64,000 nucleotides of DNA from Gambelia wislizenii (GCA_030847615.1 JAUMIR010000012.1:1729501-1793500); one strand, 5' to 3'; positions 52,590-62,335 are shown, counted from the stretch's first letter. The notes: a model not told the origin generated them from the letters alone. Made by a program: numbers and translations.

Positions 52590-52990
52590 ACATGGAGGAC
52601 CATCGCCTCCCAAAAATACTACTCTACAGTGAACTCACCACAGGTCAGCGTAAGAGGGGCGATCCAAAAAAGCGATACAAGGACTCCCTGAAACAACACC
52701 TCAGGCTCGGCCAAATGGATCGCCAACAATGGTCCGCCCTGGCCTCACATCGGGAGGCATGGAGACGCACTATCCACAATGCTGCAGCCTTATTTGAGAA
52801 CTCACGCCGAACAAGTCTTAAGAGAAACGACAACGCAGAAAGAATCACAACCCGGAAACATCACCCAAGGAGACCTTCTGCTGTGCTTTCTGCAACCGGA
52901 CTTGTTTATCGCGGATTGGCCTTTTTAGTCATCAGCGCGCTTGCAGAAAGGGCGGGATGAGTCCTTCCTGAATCTTCGTTTGCAATGAAA
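52590..52990 (+). mobile_element. LINE ORF2 3' end, 5' truncated
   Basis: Encodes MEDHRLPKILLYSELTTGQR, KRGDPKKRYKDSLKQHLRLG and QQWSALASHREAWRRTIHNA. A missing base pair of the TTGAAG word near 52817 shifts the frame before the Cys/His end. No clear GA tail: the end reads AAAAGCCATAGAGATTTATT. Confidence 0.85.
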
Positions 52991-52997
52991 AGCCATA

Positions 52998-53050
52998 GAG
53001 ATTTATTTAATTAGGTATTTATACCCCGCCCTTCAGCCACAATGACCCAC
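52998..53050 (-). mobile_element. L2-like or SINE tail scrap
   Basis: TTTATTTAATTAGGTATTTA, TACCCCGCCCTTCAGCCACA is the complement of the GTGGCTGAAGxGCGGGGTATAAATAA ending also seen at 59520 and 61140. Confidence 0.55.
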
Positions 53051-53399
53051 GGATACCACGCAGTCCAAAAATGAAAAAGTGGAGGAAAAAAGAGTAACAC
53101 CATGAACAGCATGTTAATTTCATTTTGTATATTTTACATAGAAATATTTCACTCCAAAGAGCTACAGCTTTTTAAAAAAGTAACTTTGCAAGCTCTGGGC
53201 TGCATGTAGCCGGCATGTGTGGAAACAATAAAGAAATTAAAAAAAACTCATACCAAGAATAAAGCCACCGAGTGATCAAGTAAAAGGTTAGGACTGTTGA
53301 GTGCTTTAATCAATAATGTATGGCTTAGATGAACAGTATACTGTACTTTGCTGGGCAAAATCAATAATACATTTTCATGCTCAACTTTTTAATCCTCAA

Positions 53400-53760
53400 A
53401 ACAACTACATCAAAAATTTCACACTAGGCTGCCCCTGAAAATCAATAATAGAAAGGTCTCTCTCACTCGCTCTCCTCTATTTTCCTCTCCCCTTCCTTTT
53501 ATTTAACAAGTTTAATTAAAGGCAGAACCAATTTGTTTGCCCAATGGCACCAAGAAACAGGGGCCACATGATTAAAAATGAGCATTAAAACCTTGCCTGA
53601 ACCACAATTGGGGGTCAGCGTCAAGGTAATGAAGTCTTCAGAGTGTAGGTCCATGTTAGGATCGGGTGAAATGCCCTCCGTGTGCCATTTATCCATGGGG
53701 TGAACTGCTGGAGGCACATATTTTGGATTTCTGAACATGCCCTTCCCACCTTGTCAGCCT
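53400..53760. promoter_or_regulatory. Candidate conserved non-coding element
   Basis: TTAACAAGTTTAATTAAAGG, CCAATTTGTTTGCCCAATGG, CACATGATTAAAAATGAGC, GGGGTCAGCGTCAAGG. Complex, repeat-free, rich in TAATTAAA-type words. Inference only. Confidence 0.3.
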
Positions 53761-53927
53761 TACATATTTTTCCAAAAAGACCTGGGGTATAGATCAGTAG
53801 AGCTCAGTATGGTGATGGACTAGGACCCTAGGAGAAATCCTGGACTAGGGTTCAAATCCTGACCCAAGGTGGCTTTCAACATGAGTGGAATCCTCTTGCT
53901 GGCTAACAAAGGTATCATATTAAATAA

Positions 53928-53968
53928 GAACCAATGTGGCATCATGGTTTTAATGTTGGACTAACCTC
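53928..53968 (+). mobile_element. CORE-SINE head scrap
   Basis: ACCAATGTGGCATCATGGTT, TTAATGTTGGACTAA; the first 40 bp of the SINE only. Confidence 0.45.
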
Positions 53969-54077
53969 CTGGAAGCCTTTAAAAAGGCTGTTAAGATGAA
54001 TCTCGTCCAGCAAGCCTTTCCAAATTAACCCTCCAGATCGAAAAACAAAACATCCACCCGTAATTTTATTCAATTTG

Positions 54078-54215
54078 TATGTGACTATGTGATGAATGTT
54101 GCTGTTCTTGAGCAAGCAGGGATCACCAGCATGGAGGCCATGATATTGAGAACACAGCTGCGCTGGGCAGGGCATGTTTCTAGGATGGAGGACCATTGCC
54201 TCCCCAAAATAGTCT
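54078..54215 (+). mobile_element. LINE ORF2 internal fragment
   Basis: Encodes DYVMNVAVLEQAGITSMEAM, ILRTQLRWAGHVSRMEDHCL. It is truncated at both ends and lacks the LINE 3' terminus, which is unusual for a retrotransposed copy and implies later deletion or rearrangement. Confidence 0.85.
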
Positions 54216-54236
54216 CCCTAGGGAAGTAGGTACAAT

Positions 54237-54480
54237 GTGTTGTTATTTGTTGTAGTGCACCTTCAAGTTATTTCCAATTTACAGCAACCCTAAGGTGAAC
54301 CTTTCACTGGGTTTTCTTGGCAAGATTTGGTCAGAAGTGATTTGCCATTCCCTTCTTCTGAGGCTGAGAGAGTGTGACTTGCCCAAGGTCACCCAGCAGG
54401 TTTCCAGGATTGAGGAAGGATTCAAACCCTGGTCTCCCAAAGGAGCCTTAGTTCAACTGCTAAACCATTATACTTCACGG
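54237..54480 (-). mobile_element. MIR-like CORE-SINE (cluster member 1)
   Basis: GTTGTAGTGCACCTTCAAGT, CTTGGCAAGATTTGGTCAG, GAGAGTGTGACTTGCCCAAG, GGATTCAAACCCTGGTCTCC. Confidence 0.8.
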
Positions 54481-54493
54481 TCTCTAAAATTAG

Positions 54494-54658
54494 TGTTTTC
54501 TTGGCAAGATTTCTCCATTTGATGTTTGCCCTTGCCTTCCTCTGAGAGAATGTAACTTGCCCGAGGTCAACGAGTGTGTTTCCATTTCTGAATGAGGACT
54601 CGAACCCTGCTCTCCTGAAGTCCTAGTCCAATGTTCAAATCACTAGCAACGCTCTCTT
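54494..54658 (-). mobile_element. MIR-like CORE-SINE (cluster member 2)
   Basis: TTTTCTTGGCAAGATTTCTC, CCTTCCTCTGAGAGAATGTA, GGACTCGAACCCTGCTCTCC, AGTCCTAGTCCAATGTTC. Confidence 0.75.
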
Positions 54659-54714
54659 TCTGAAAGTAATATAGCTACTTTCAAGTGTAAAGTTGGAATC
54701 ATCCATGTCCACTT

Positions 54715-54776
54715 TATTCATTTATCTCCTAGGGTCTTAATCCAACACTCTGACCAGTACACTATGCCGGCTCCCA
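54715..54776 (-). mobile_element. CORE-SINE head (cluster member 3)
   Basis: GGGTCTTAATCCAACACTCT, GACCAGTACACTATGCCGGC; only the tRNA-like head remains. Confidence 0.5.
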
Positions 54777-54778
54777 GG

Positions 54779-54942
54779 AATGATTTGTTCAGAGGAGATG
54801 TGCCATTGCCTTCCTCTGAGGCTGAGAGAGTGTGACTTGCCCAAGGTCACCCAGTGAGTTTCTGTGGTTGAGCAGGGATTCGAACCCTGGTCTCCAGAGT
54901 CCTAGTCCAATATTTAAACCACAGTGCCATGTTGGCTCCCCG
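54779..54942 (-). mobile_element. MIR-like CORE-SINE (cluster member 4)
   Basis: TTTGTTCAGAGGAGATGTGC, AGGCTGAGAGAGTGTGACTT, GGGATTCGAACCCTGGTCTC, AACCACAGTGCCATG. Confidence 0.8.
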
Positions 54943-55361
54943 CCCCTCATAGTCACCGACACACACACTTGCAGATTAAAAGCCTGCATTTATTCCTTCA
55001 TTCAGGAGGAGAATTTGCTGACAACAGCACTTTACTTTGGCTGCTACAGTAGGAAATTAATTCCCACCATGATTGCTGTGAGAATTAATCACTGGCTTCC
55101 ATCTCTTGCATGATCCTTCTTCTGATTTCTGGCAGCTACAGGCTTCAGTTCTCATTGTGCACTGTCAAATTTATCTTGGTCAGAGTGAAAAGCTCATATT
55201 TAACAAAGTTATAAGAATTCCATCATTGGAGTGTCACTTGGTTGGAGAAAGAGAGAGAGAGAAAAAATACCAAAACAGCTCCTTGCATTCAGCAATTTCA
55301 TTACCCTGTGTTGCCAAAGACAGAGGTTTCATGCCGTTTGGTTGTAACAAGAAACTGAATA

Positions 55362-55778
55362 CAGTTGTCCCTCCGTATCCACGGATTTGGTATCCATGGA
55401 TTTATGCATTCATGGCTTGAAAATATTCTTAAAAAAATAATAATCCCAAAAGCAAACCTTGATTTTGCCATCTTATAGAAGGGACACCATTTTGCTATGC
55501 CATTGCATATAATGGGACTTGGAGTATTCACGGATTTTGGTATCCATGGGGGCTCCTGGAACCAAACCCCGGCGAATATGAAGGGACAACTGTATTCATG
55601 GCTTGAAAATATTCTTTAAAAAATAATAATCCCAAAAGCAAACCTTGATTTTGCCATCTTATATATAAGGGACCCCATTTGGCTATGCCACTGCATATCA
55701 TGAGACTTCAGGATTCACAGATTTTGGTATCATGGGGGCTCCTGGAACCAAACCCCAGCCAATATGAAGGGACAACTG
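55362..55778 (+). mobile_element. Tandem dimer of the Tigger/pogo-like MITE
   Basis: Complete left end (CAGTTGTCCCTCCGTATCC) once, then two right-hand units ending at 55592 and 55778, 186 bp apart. TA flanks at 55360-55361 and 55779-55780, and TA at the internal junction (ACTGTATTCATGGCTTG). Junction identical to that of the array at 17590. Confidence 0.85.
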
Positions 55779-56039
55779 TACGTTGTTCCACCATGCTGGA
55801 TAGGGAAAAGTAACTTGTCTAAACTCTAGGGAAGTCCAGATGGGGATGGCAGTGAGTGTAAACTCTAAGAGAGCTGTGTGACTGGCTGGTGGTTCAGATT
55901 TGGAACACAACTCACCCGAGAAGTTGTTCGTAGGCCAAATTAAAGGAAGTGGCTGGATCAGATTCTTTTGCAATGAGTCTTCAGACTTACTCTGTCTGAA
56001 GAGCAGTAGGAGTTTTACAAGAGTCTTGTATTTCATGGA

Positions 56040-56517
56040 TGTGATCACCAGCACTGAGACCACGATATTGAGAACACCACTGCGCTGGGCAGGGCACGTT
56101 TCTAGGATGGAGGACCATCGCCTCCCAAAAATAGTACTCTACGGTGAACTCGCCACGGGTCAGCGTAAGAGGGGCGCTCCAAAAAAGCGATACAAAGACT
56201 CCCTGAAACAACATCTCAGGCTCGGCTAAACTGATCACCAATAACGGTCCGCCCTGGCCTCACATTGGGAGGCATGGAGACGCACTATCCACAATGCTGC
56301 AGCCTTATTTGAGAACTCACACCGAACAAGTCTTGAAGAGAAATGACAACACAGAAAGAATCACATCCCGGAAACATCACCCAAGAAGACCTTCTGCTAT
56401 GCTTTCTGCAACCGGACTTGTTTATCTCGGATTGGCCTTTTCAGTCATCAGCGAGCTTGCAGAAAGCGCGGGATGAATCCTTCCTGAATCTTCATTTGCA
56501 AAGAAAAGCCAGAGAGG
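56040..56517 (+). mobile_element. LINE ORF2 3' end, 5' truncated
   Basis: Encodes ILRTPLRWAGHVSRMEDHRL, GELATGQRKRGAPKKRYKD, SLKQHLRLG, then a stop (TAA at GGCTAAACTG), a private mutation of this copy. The 3' end follows (AAGCGCGGGATGAATCC, GAAAAGCCAGAGAG) without an extended GA tail. Confidence 0.9.
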
Positions 56518-56547
56518 CATGCACTGTGCAGCAGATGTGGAAGAAAT

Positions 56548-56800
56548 ACAGTCAGACCCCTGTATCTGTGGAACCAACACTTGCCGTTATCCACGGGACA
56601 CAAAACAGGGACACGTACTGTAGAGTTGTGCTGGAAAACGCCTAGAGAGGAATCTTCTCTAGGCATCATCTAAGTCCTCCAATGCAACTCTATGGTACAT
56701 TTTAGTGGAAGTCCTTTATTTTAATAGGGTTTGCTGTAATCCATGCTTTCCGGTAGTCGCAGGAAATCCAGGAACTAAACCCCCCTTGGATACAGCATTT
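56548..56800. mobile_element. Second Tigger-like MITE family, copy 1
   Basis: CAGTCAGACCCCTGTATCTG, GTTATCCACGGGACAC, CTAAGTCCTCCAATGCAACT, CTATGGTACATTTTAGTGG. The centre GCCTAGAGAGGAATCTTCTCTAGGC can fold. Same order as 59128-59345. Confidence 0.55.
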
Positions 56801-56804
56801 TCTA

Positions 56805-57000
56805 TACAGGAAAAACTGTCTTACACAGAAAATCCTATAGTAGGGGACTAATGTTGCACAAAATTCAGTCATAGTGGTTCTGCATAAAAAACCCCCAGCC
56901 TTTTCCATGCTATTATGTATATATATTTCTGCACAGAATATTATTTCCTGCAAGGAAAAAGATGTTTTCTGCACATGTACACATTTTGCACAGCAGAAGC
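56805..57000. repeat. TTTTCTGTGCAGAAA-type repeat, copy 2
   Basis: TTACACAGAAAATCC, TTGCACAAAATTCAG, TATTTCTGCACAGAATATTA, TTTTCTGCACATGTAC. Confidence 0.4.
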
Positions 57001-57854
57001 CCTGGGCAGCAAATGATCTTCAAATGCTGTGGTTTTCAAAGCCTTTCTTGCAGAGGTAACTTGCTCAAATTACTTGTTGCTTTCTGGGAGAAGAAAATTA
57101 GAAAATAATTATATACCTCTTGTGTGGCTGTTTCATTTGAGAGGCAGGGGACATCAGCAGAGATGTTGGGTGTGTGGGGGCCAAGGCAAGATAGAAACTC
57201 TCCTGCTATTTTCCCCTCTCCCTCTACTAGTCAGAAAAAAGCCAAAAAGAGGAAGGAAACATTGGTTTTAAAGGATTTGTTGTTGTTGTTGCAGAAACCA
57301 CATATAAAAATTCACTCTGGCCTGAACATTTTTTATTTTTTGGGCCAGTCTTACGAGTACTCGAGATTTATCATTGTGTTTCCTCATCTGAACTTCTTCA
57401 TATTCCAGAGTGTCACATTGCCTGTTTTTGTTCCAAAACTGGAACAAATGCATTAGGAGACTCCATTTCTCTGTCGTTTACTCCCACATTTTCTATCAAG
57501 AAAATGTGTGTGTGTGTGTGTGTGTGTGTGTACAATTTGCTGCAGTATACAGTACTTCATTGCCTCTTCCATTTGTAGCACTCCTCCTTTGGGTAAAATG
57601 CTGCAACAAATACAAACTCAAAGCAACAGTTGCTGTAGCTCTGTGTGTGTGTGTGTGTGTATGTGTGTGCCATCACAGGAAATGGCAAAAAAAGAATAGA
57701 TGGGGACATTACCCCATCACACCACTATGGGCTTCTCCTAGCTTCTTCCAGATGTTTCACTTAAGAAAAGAGATGGGAAGAATATTAGCAAATATTCAAA
57801 CAATGGTCAAACCCCCAACTCTTGCATGTTGAAAACCCCCGATAAGAAGAATCC
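57001..57854. other. Unassigned sequence with (GT)n runs
   Basis: (GT)n at 57506-57532 and about 57643-57668, and (TTG)n near 57279-57291. No gene or element recognised. Confidence 0.5.
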
Positions 57855-57997
57855 AGGACTGACAAGAATCTTCACAGTTCAGGACTTTATTCTACATAAA
57901 ACTCACACAAGGTTATTTTTGCATAGAAAACAGCATTTTCTCTACAGGAAACAACATTTTCTGTGCAGAAAATAATTTTTTTGTGTAAGCGTTAACA
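57855..57997. repeat. TTTTCTGTGCAGAAA-type repeat, copy 3, left part
   Basis: CAGTTCAGGACTTTATTCTA, GCATAGAAAACAGCATTTTC, AACATTTTCTGTGCAGAAAA. Interrupted at about 57985-57998 by a LINE; resumes at 58476. Confidence 0.5.
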
Positions 57998-58475
57998 GTA
58001 GGGTAGATTTGTAGACGTACCCTTTCCAGAACGAATATGCCCATGTGGTCTGAATGAAGTAGAAACTGTTAGTCAGGTCCTATTATATTGGCATTTCTAC
58101 ACAGGCATTCATTTTGTGCACACTACTATTGTGCAAAAAAATTCCAGGCAGATGTGATGCCTATTACTTAAAATATCTAACAGAATCATGGATCACATTA
58201 AAAGTGACCAAGTTTTGTGCTTCTGCTGCAAAACTAAAGGGACAAGTTGTGGATGATCTTAGTGGATAATGTTTTATCTTATATATTTTAACTATTCTTA
58301 TTTATATGTACCACATACCATGTTTTAGTATATAAACTTATGTGTAAATATGTTTTATTTGTATGTACCAAGCTTTGCACATGCTGTGGGTAAGTTGTAA
58401 ATATGATATTGATTCTGCTGCTTGTATATGTTTTGTATCACTGGCCTGTGCCTGAAATAAATTGATTTCATTTCA
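57998..58475 (+). mobile_element. LINE 3' end (second LINE family)
   Basis: Frame from 58032 reads RICPCGLNEVETVSQVLLYW, a decayed CPCG..E....H.LL.C motif of a LINE C-terminus with His and Cys already lost. The 3' UTR is T-rich and ends CTGTGCCTGAAATAAATTGA, TTTCATTTCA. The same terminal word occurs twice in the pyrimidine tract at 19661 and 19865. Confidence 0.7.
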
Positions 58476-58640
58476 GTATTTTTGTGCAGAAATATTGTTT
58501 TCTAGACAGAATAGGCTGTTTTCTATGCAAAAAAACCACCAATCACATGCAAATATTCTGCAGAATAGAAAACTGCAAATCTTTTCACATTCTCACAGCA
58601 AGAAGAAAATAGATTCCTGGTCATTGGGATAAGTGATTCG
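58476..58640. repeat. TTTTCTGTGCAGAAA-type repeat, copy 3, right part
   Basis: TTTTTGTGCAGAAATATTGT, TTTTCTAGACAGAATAGGC, TTTTCTATGCAAAAAAACC. TTTTTGTG borders both sides of the LINE, a plausible target duplication. Confidence 0.45.
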
Positions 58641-59127
58641 CTTTGGTTCACTTTCCTGTAGCTGATTGGCCAGATGAGCACAGGGGCGGGGCTTGCAAAC
58701 AAGGCAAAGCACCTCTGCCGCCATGTTGCTTTTTCACCTTAGCAAGCAAGCACTAAGGTGATAAAATGGGGTGGGTTTGGGTTTGTTTGTTTGCTTTTCT
58801 GTTAACCCCCCCCCACTCTATTGCACCTTGGACATCTTTTTCTTTTAATAAAAGTTCAGTGGCGGTAAATTGAGGTAATTGCAAACACGAATAAATCACT
58901 CACAGCTGCCATCTTGACTAGCAAGTGTGCAATGCCTATGGGGGCAAAAAACCTGTTAAGACAAGTCACAGCTGCTAAATAATAAATAAAATGCTATTAC
59001 TGCAAGGCACTTGTTTTTACTTTGTATAGACAAGTCCTTGATGTGCCTTATGCTATGGTATTATGACATCCTTGCATCTCCCAGGCTTTTGGAAAATACA
59101 AAGTGTTGTTGCCACAGAACTACAAGT
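58641..59127. other. Unassigned sequence
   Basis: A C-run near 58806-58813. Nothing recognised. Confidence 0.3.
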
Positions 59128-59345
59128 CAACCCCGTATCCATGGGACTGGTATCCTTAGTTACACTCATCAAAGTCAAAACAAACCAAAAAAAGTCCTCT
59201 CTAGGCATTTTCTAGGTCCTCCAATGTGATTCTATGGTATGCTTCCTCTGGACGTTGGGTCAGAAGTCATCCATTTCAATAAGGTTGGCTATTATCCACA
59301 GTTTCACATATCCACGTAAGTCCGGAAACGTATTCCCCATGGATA
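59128..59345. mobile_element. Second Tigger-like MITE family, copy 2
   Basis: AAGTCAACCCCGTATCCATG, TTTTCTAGGTCCTCCAATGT, GATTCTATGGTATGC, GGCTATTATCCACAGTTTC, ATATCCACGTAAGTCCGG. Confidence 0.55.
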
Positions 59346-59348
59346 TGG

Positions 59349-59376
59349 TGTGTGTGTGTGTGTGTGTGTGTGTGTG
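59349..59376. repeat. (GT)n microsatellite
   Basis: Perfect GT repeat at the edge of the MITE. Confidence 0.95.
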
Positions 59377-59377
59377 C

Positions 59378-59473
59378 AACCTATCTATGTTCTCATCCTT
59401 GTGACATCACCTCCCAAACCTATCTATGTTCTCATCCTTGTGACATCACAAGGCAATACTTCCTATGACGTCA
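59378..59473. repeat. 39-bp tandem duplication next to a CRE word
   Basis: AACCTATCTATGTTCTCATC plus CTTGTGACATCAC occurs at 59378-59410 and 59417-59449. A palindromic TGACGTCA follows at 59466-59473. Confidence 0.85.
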
Positions 59474-59519
59474 CAAGGGTCCAACCTTCCTAGTGCCAAG
59501 GTTTGGTCCTGAAATCTCA

Positions 59520-59668
59520 AGCTAACACAGATTGGAAACTGCTTAATGCAATGTAAATGTGTAAATTGCTATTGCTTAAAAAAGCAATTTGTAAGCTGCT
59601 CTGATAGTCTTGTGGCTGAAGAGCGGGGTATAAATAACTAATATAACTAACTAACTAAATAAATAAAT
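59520..59668 (+). mobile_element. Tail-swapped SINE, 5' truncated
   Basis: CTAACACAGATTGGAAACTG and AATTGCTATTGCTT are the end of a Sauria-type SINE. It continues GTAAGCTGCTCTGATAGTCT, TGTGGCTGAAGAGCGGGGTA and TAAATAACTAA, an L2-like tail absent from the copies at 30397 and 43968. Confidence 0.7.
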
Positions 59669-60237
59669 GATGGACTGATGCTCACCTGGCAAGCCAAGCC
59701 ATCCCTGAGCTCTCCGAGCTCTTTCTCGACCCTACTTGTTCCAGAAAGCTACGGCGTTACGATGTCTTTGCGTCTCCCCTCCCCGCCTCACCTTTGGGGA
59801 GCACAAACTCTCCTCTCTGGCAAAGCTATACCCGCTTGCAATATACGATGCCAATGCCCAAAATCTCATCCTTGTTTACAGCTTTTTATGACATTTTGGT
59901 ATATAGCTGAGCCTTAGCAATGAATCCACTCCATTCATCTCATACGGAGAGAGGCTCTCAGAAACACAGTAATTCTTGTTTGCTAGCTAGCACTATCCAT
60001 CCATTTTAGGGTTTTTTTTTCTTTTTTAAACAAGGTATTTTTTTCCCCCCGATTTCAGGAAACTCTCAAACTGATTAAATTTAATTGGGGGTGGGAAGCT
60101 TGTTTCTAAAGCACTTAATAAGGGAAATATTCCCTAAAGCCCAGGCTGGGTTACTTTGGAGTTGCTATCTTAATGGTTTTTGAGTAGAAGAGAGAACTGT
60201 TGTTTTGCTTGGGAAAGCATGAAAGTTCTTTCCTTCC
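59669..60237. other. Unassigned sequence
   Basis: No gene or element recognised. Confidence 0.3.
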
Positions 60238-60331
60238 TTAGAATAATAGAATAGTAGAATCCTAGAGTTGGAAGAGACCCCAAGGGCCATCTAGTCCAAC
60301 CCCCTGCCATGCAGGAATAAACAATCAAAGC
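60238..60331 (-). mobile_element. CR1 3' end ending in (TTCC)n
   Basis: AGAATAGTAGAATCCTAGAG, GGGCCATCTAGTCCAACCC, GGAATAAACAATCAAAGCAC, then breaks into the microsatellite. Confidence 0.85.
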
Positions 60332-60402
60332 ACTTCCTTCCTTCCTTCCTTCCTTCCTTCCTTCCTTCCTTCCTTCCTTCCTTCCTTCCTTCCTTCCTTC
60401 CA
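60330..60402. repeat. (TTCC)n microsatellite
   Basis: Eighteen near-perfect CTTC units. Confidence 0.95.
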
Positions 60403-60479
60403 GCAGTGCTTGCTGTAGGGTGCAGTGGGGATGCAAGTCTCTACTTTTTCTTTCAGGACTTTCTAAAGCCACTCCTATA

Positions 60480-60740
60480 CAGCTGTGCTCTTAATTGATT
60501 AATCAGTGGAGATGATTAAAGATCATTTAACTGTGAAATCCTATGCATGCTTCAGACTCCAAAGTCCCACCCTGTGCAGGAGGGCTTGCTCCCAGGTAAT
60601 TGTGCATAAAACTAGAGCCTAAATGCATCCTTAATTAATTGAGCAGCATATTTAAAGACAGTAATATGTCTTCAAAGCCCTTAAAGAGAGTAATAATGAA
60701 CTTTCAAACCATAAACGATTAAAAACCAGAGATGTGAAAA
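60480..60740. promoter_or_regulatory. Candidate conserved non-coding element
   Basis: CTTAATTGATTAATCAGTGG, GATGATTAAAGATCATTTAA, CCTTAATTAATTGAGCAGC, AACCATAAACGATTAAAAAC. Dense homeodomain-like words; part near 60545-60600 may be an old repeat. Inference only. Confidence 0.25.
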
Positions 60741-61139
60741 AACACTCTGTTTTTCATTGCATTTCACTGACTCTCACCTGCATTCTCCCCCCACCGCATC
60801 TTTTTTTGTTACATAATGGGTTACAAGGCTCGCTGTTTTCTTCCCACACTAAAATTGTCAAATATTTTCAATGCATTTTCCTTATGCACACCTTTCTTTG
60901 CACAATGTATGTAATATACATATGTTTTTTTCTACATGTACACCTTTTTCTCCAATGTACAAACATCCCACTGGCAAAAGGATGTGTGCATTCTTTTTGT
61001 GTGTGCATTTTAGTCTTTGTCAGAATATCCTATAAGTCTTACTACTGAGCAAAAGCTTACAGCTATGGGTACATTTTCTCAGAACAAGTGTTTGGGAGAT
61101 GCAAAGCAACTGTTTTAATTGTAATTGTCAAGACCAACT
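60741..61139. other. Unassigned sequence
   Basis: T-rich. A 104-codon frame here (FLLHNGLQ, IYICFFLHVHLFL) has no recognised domain or splice context. Confidence 0.3.
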
Positions 61140-61432
61140 GTTCTTTATTTTTATTTTTTTTATTTTATTTAGTTAGTTATACCCCGCTCTTCAGCCACAA
61201 GGCTATCAGAGCGGCTTACAAAATGTTTTAAGCAATAGCTATTTACACATCTACACTGCATTAAGCAATTTCCAATGTGTGTTAGCTAATTGCCCCCACA
61301 AGCTGGGTACTAAGTTTACCGATCTACGAAAGGATGGAAGGCTGAGTGAACCTTGGAGCCAGCTGGAATAGAACTTGCAACGTGGTGGCTTGCAGTACTG
61401 GCATTTAACCACTACGCCACCAGGGCTCCATA
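61140..61432 (-). mobile_element. Tail-swapped Sauria-type SINE, full length
   Basis: In complement: GAGCCCTGGTGGCGTAGTGG, TTGCAAGTTCTATTCCAGC, AAGGTTCACTCAGCCTTCC, GGGGGCAATTAGCTAAC, TAGCTATTGCTTAAAAC, then GTAAGCCGCTCTGATAGCCT, GGCTGAAGAGCGGGGTATAA and an ATAAAATAAA end. It has head, BovB-like part and the extra L2-like tail in one element. Confidence 0.8.
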
Positions 61433-61752
61433 TCTTTCCCTGCCCGCTATTGTTTTGTATCAGGTTGTGAGACTTCCTGTGTTATTTCCTGTACCCAATT
61501 TATTCCTAATTCCTGCAGTGGCTAAAGTGGACTTTATGGGGACATAGCCAAATAATTGTAATTGTCAAGCTGTTCTCTCTCCATGGCTATGGAGCTATAC
61601 TGATCTACATCTAGCTATGGGGACATAGCCAAATGCCTCTCTGCTCCCGCCCTCTGCTCTTCACCAGCAAGGGAATATCCGTTCAGAGGGGCTAACCAAG
61701 CACAATGGTGATACCCAGGGGGAGGCTTTAGATGCTACAAAAGGGGGAAGAA

Positions 61753-62335
61753 TTATAGAATCATAGAGTTGGAAGAGACCACGAGGGCCATCTAGTCCAA
61801 CCCCAGTCTGCCATGCAGGAATACCCAATCCAAGCACCCCTGACAGATGGCCTTCCAGCCTCTGTTTAAAAAACTCCAAAGAAGGAGACTCCACCACACT
61901 CCCAGGCAGCAGTGGATCCCACTTCCAAACAGCTCTTACTGTCAGGAAGTTCTTCCTAATGTTTAGGCGGAACCTCTTTTCCTGTTGTTTGAGTCCATTG
62001 CTCCATCTCCTAGTCTCCGGACCAGCAAAAAAACAGCTTGCCCCATCCTCAGTATGACATCCCTTCAAATATTTAAACATGGCTATTATGTCCCCTCTCA
62101 ACCTTCTCTTCTCCAGGCTAAACATACCCAGCTCCCTTAATCCACTCCTCATAGGACATGGCTTCCAGACCTCCCACCATTTTGGTTGCCCTCCTCTGGA
62201 CATATTCCAGCTTCTCAATATCCTTCCTGAATTGTGGTGCCCAGAACTAGACACAGTATTCCAGGTGAGGTCTGACCAAAGCAGAATAGAGTGACACTAT
62301 TACTTCTGTTGATTTAGACACTATACTCCCATTAA
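61753..62335 (-). mobile_element. CR1 ORF2 C-terminus and 3' end, longest copy
   Basis: Runs from the tail (TAGAATCATAGAGTTGG) through GACAGATGGCCTTCCAGCC, GTTTAGGCGGAACCTC, GTCCCCTCTCAACCTTC, ATTTTGGTTGCCCTCCTCTG to GACCAAAGCAGAATAGAGTG. The sense strand keeps one open frame of about 150 codons ([60 protein letters not shown]). 5' truncated; no intact protein. Confidence 0.9.

Noticed and set aside
60734..61048. 104-codon frame with hydrophobic stretches
   Set aside because: T-rich DNA gives Phe/Leu/Ile runs; no start context, signal peptide pattern or conserved motif.
61661..62254. Host gene of 197 codons on the minus strand
   Set aside because: It is the CR1 ORF2 C-terminus and 3' end, repeated more than ten times here.
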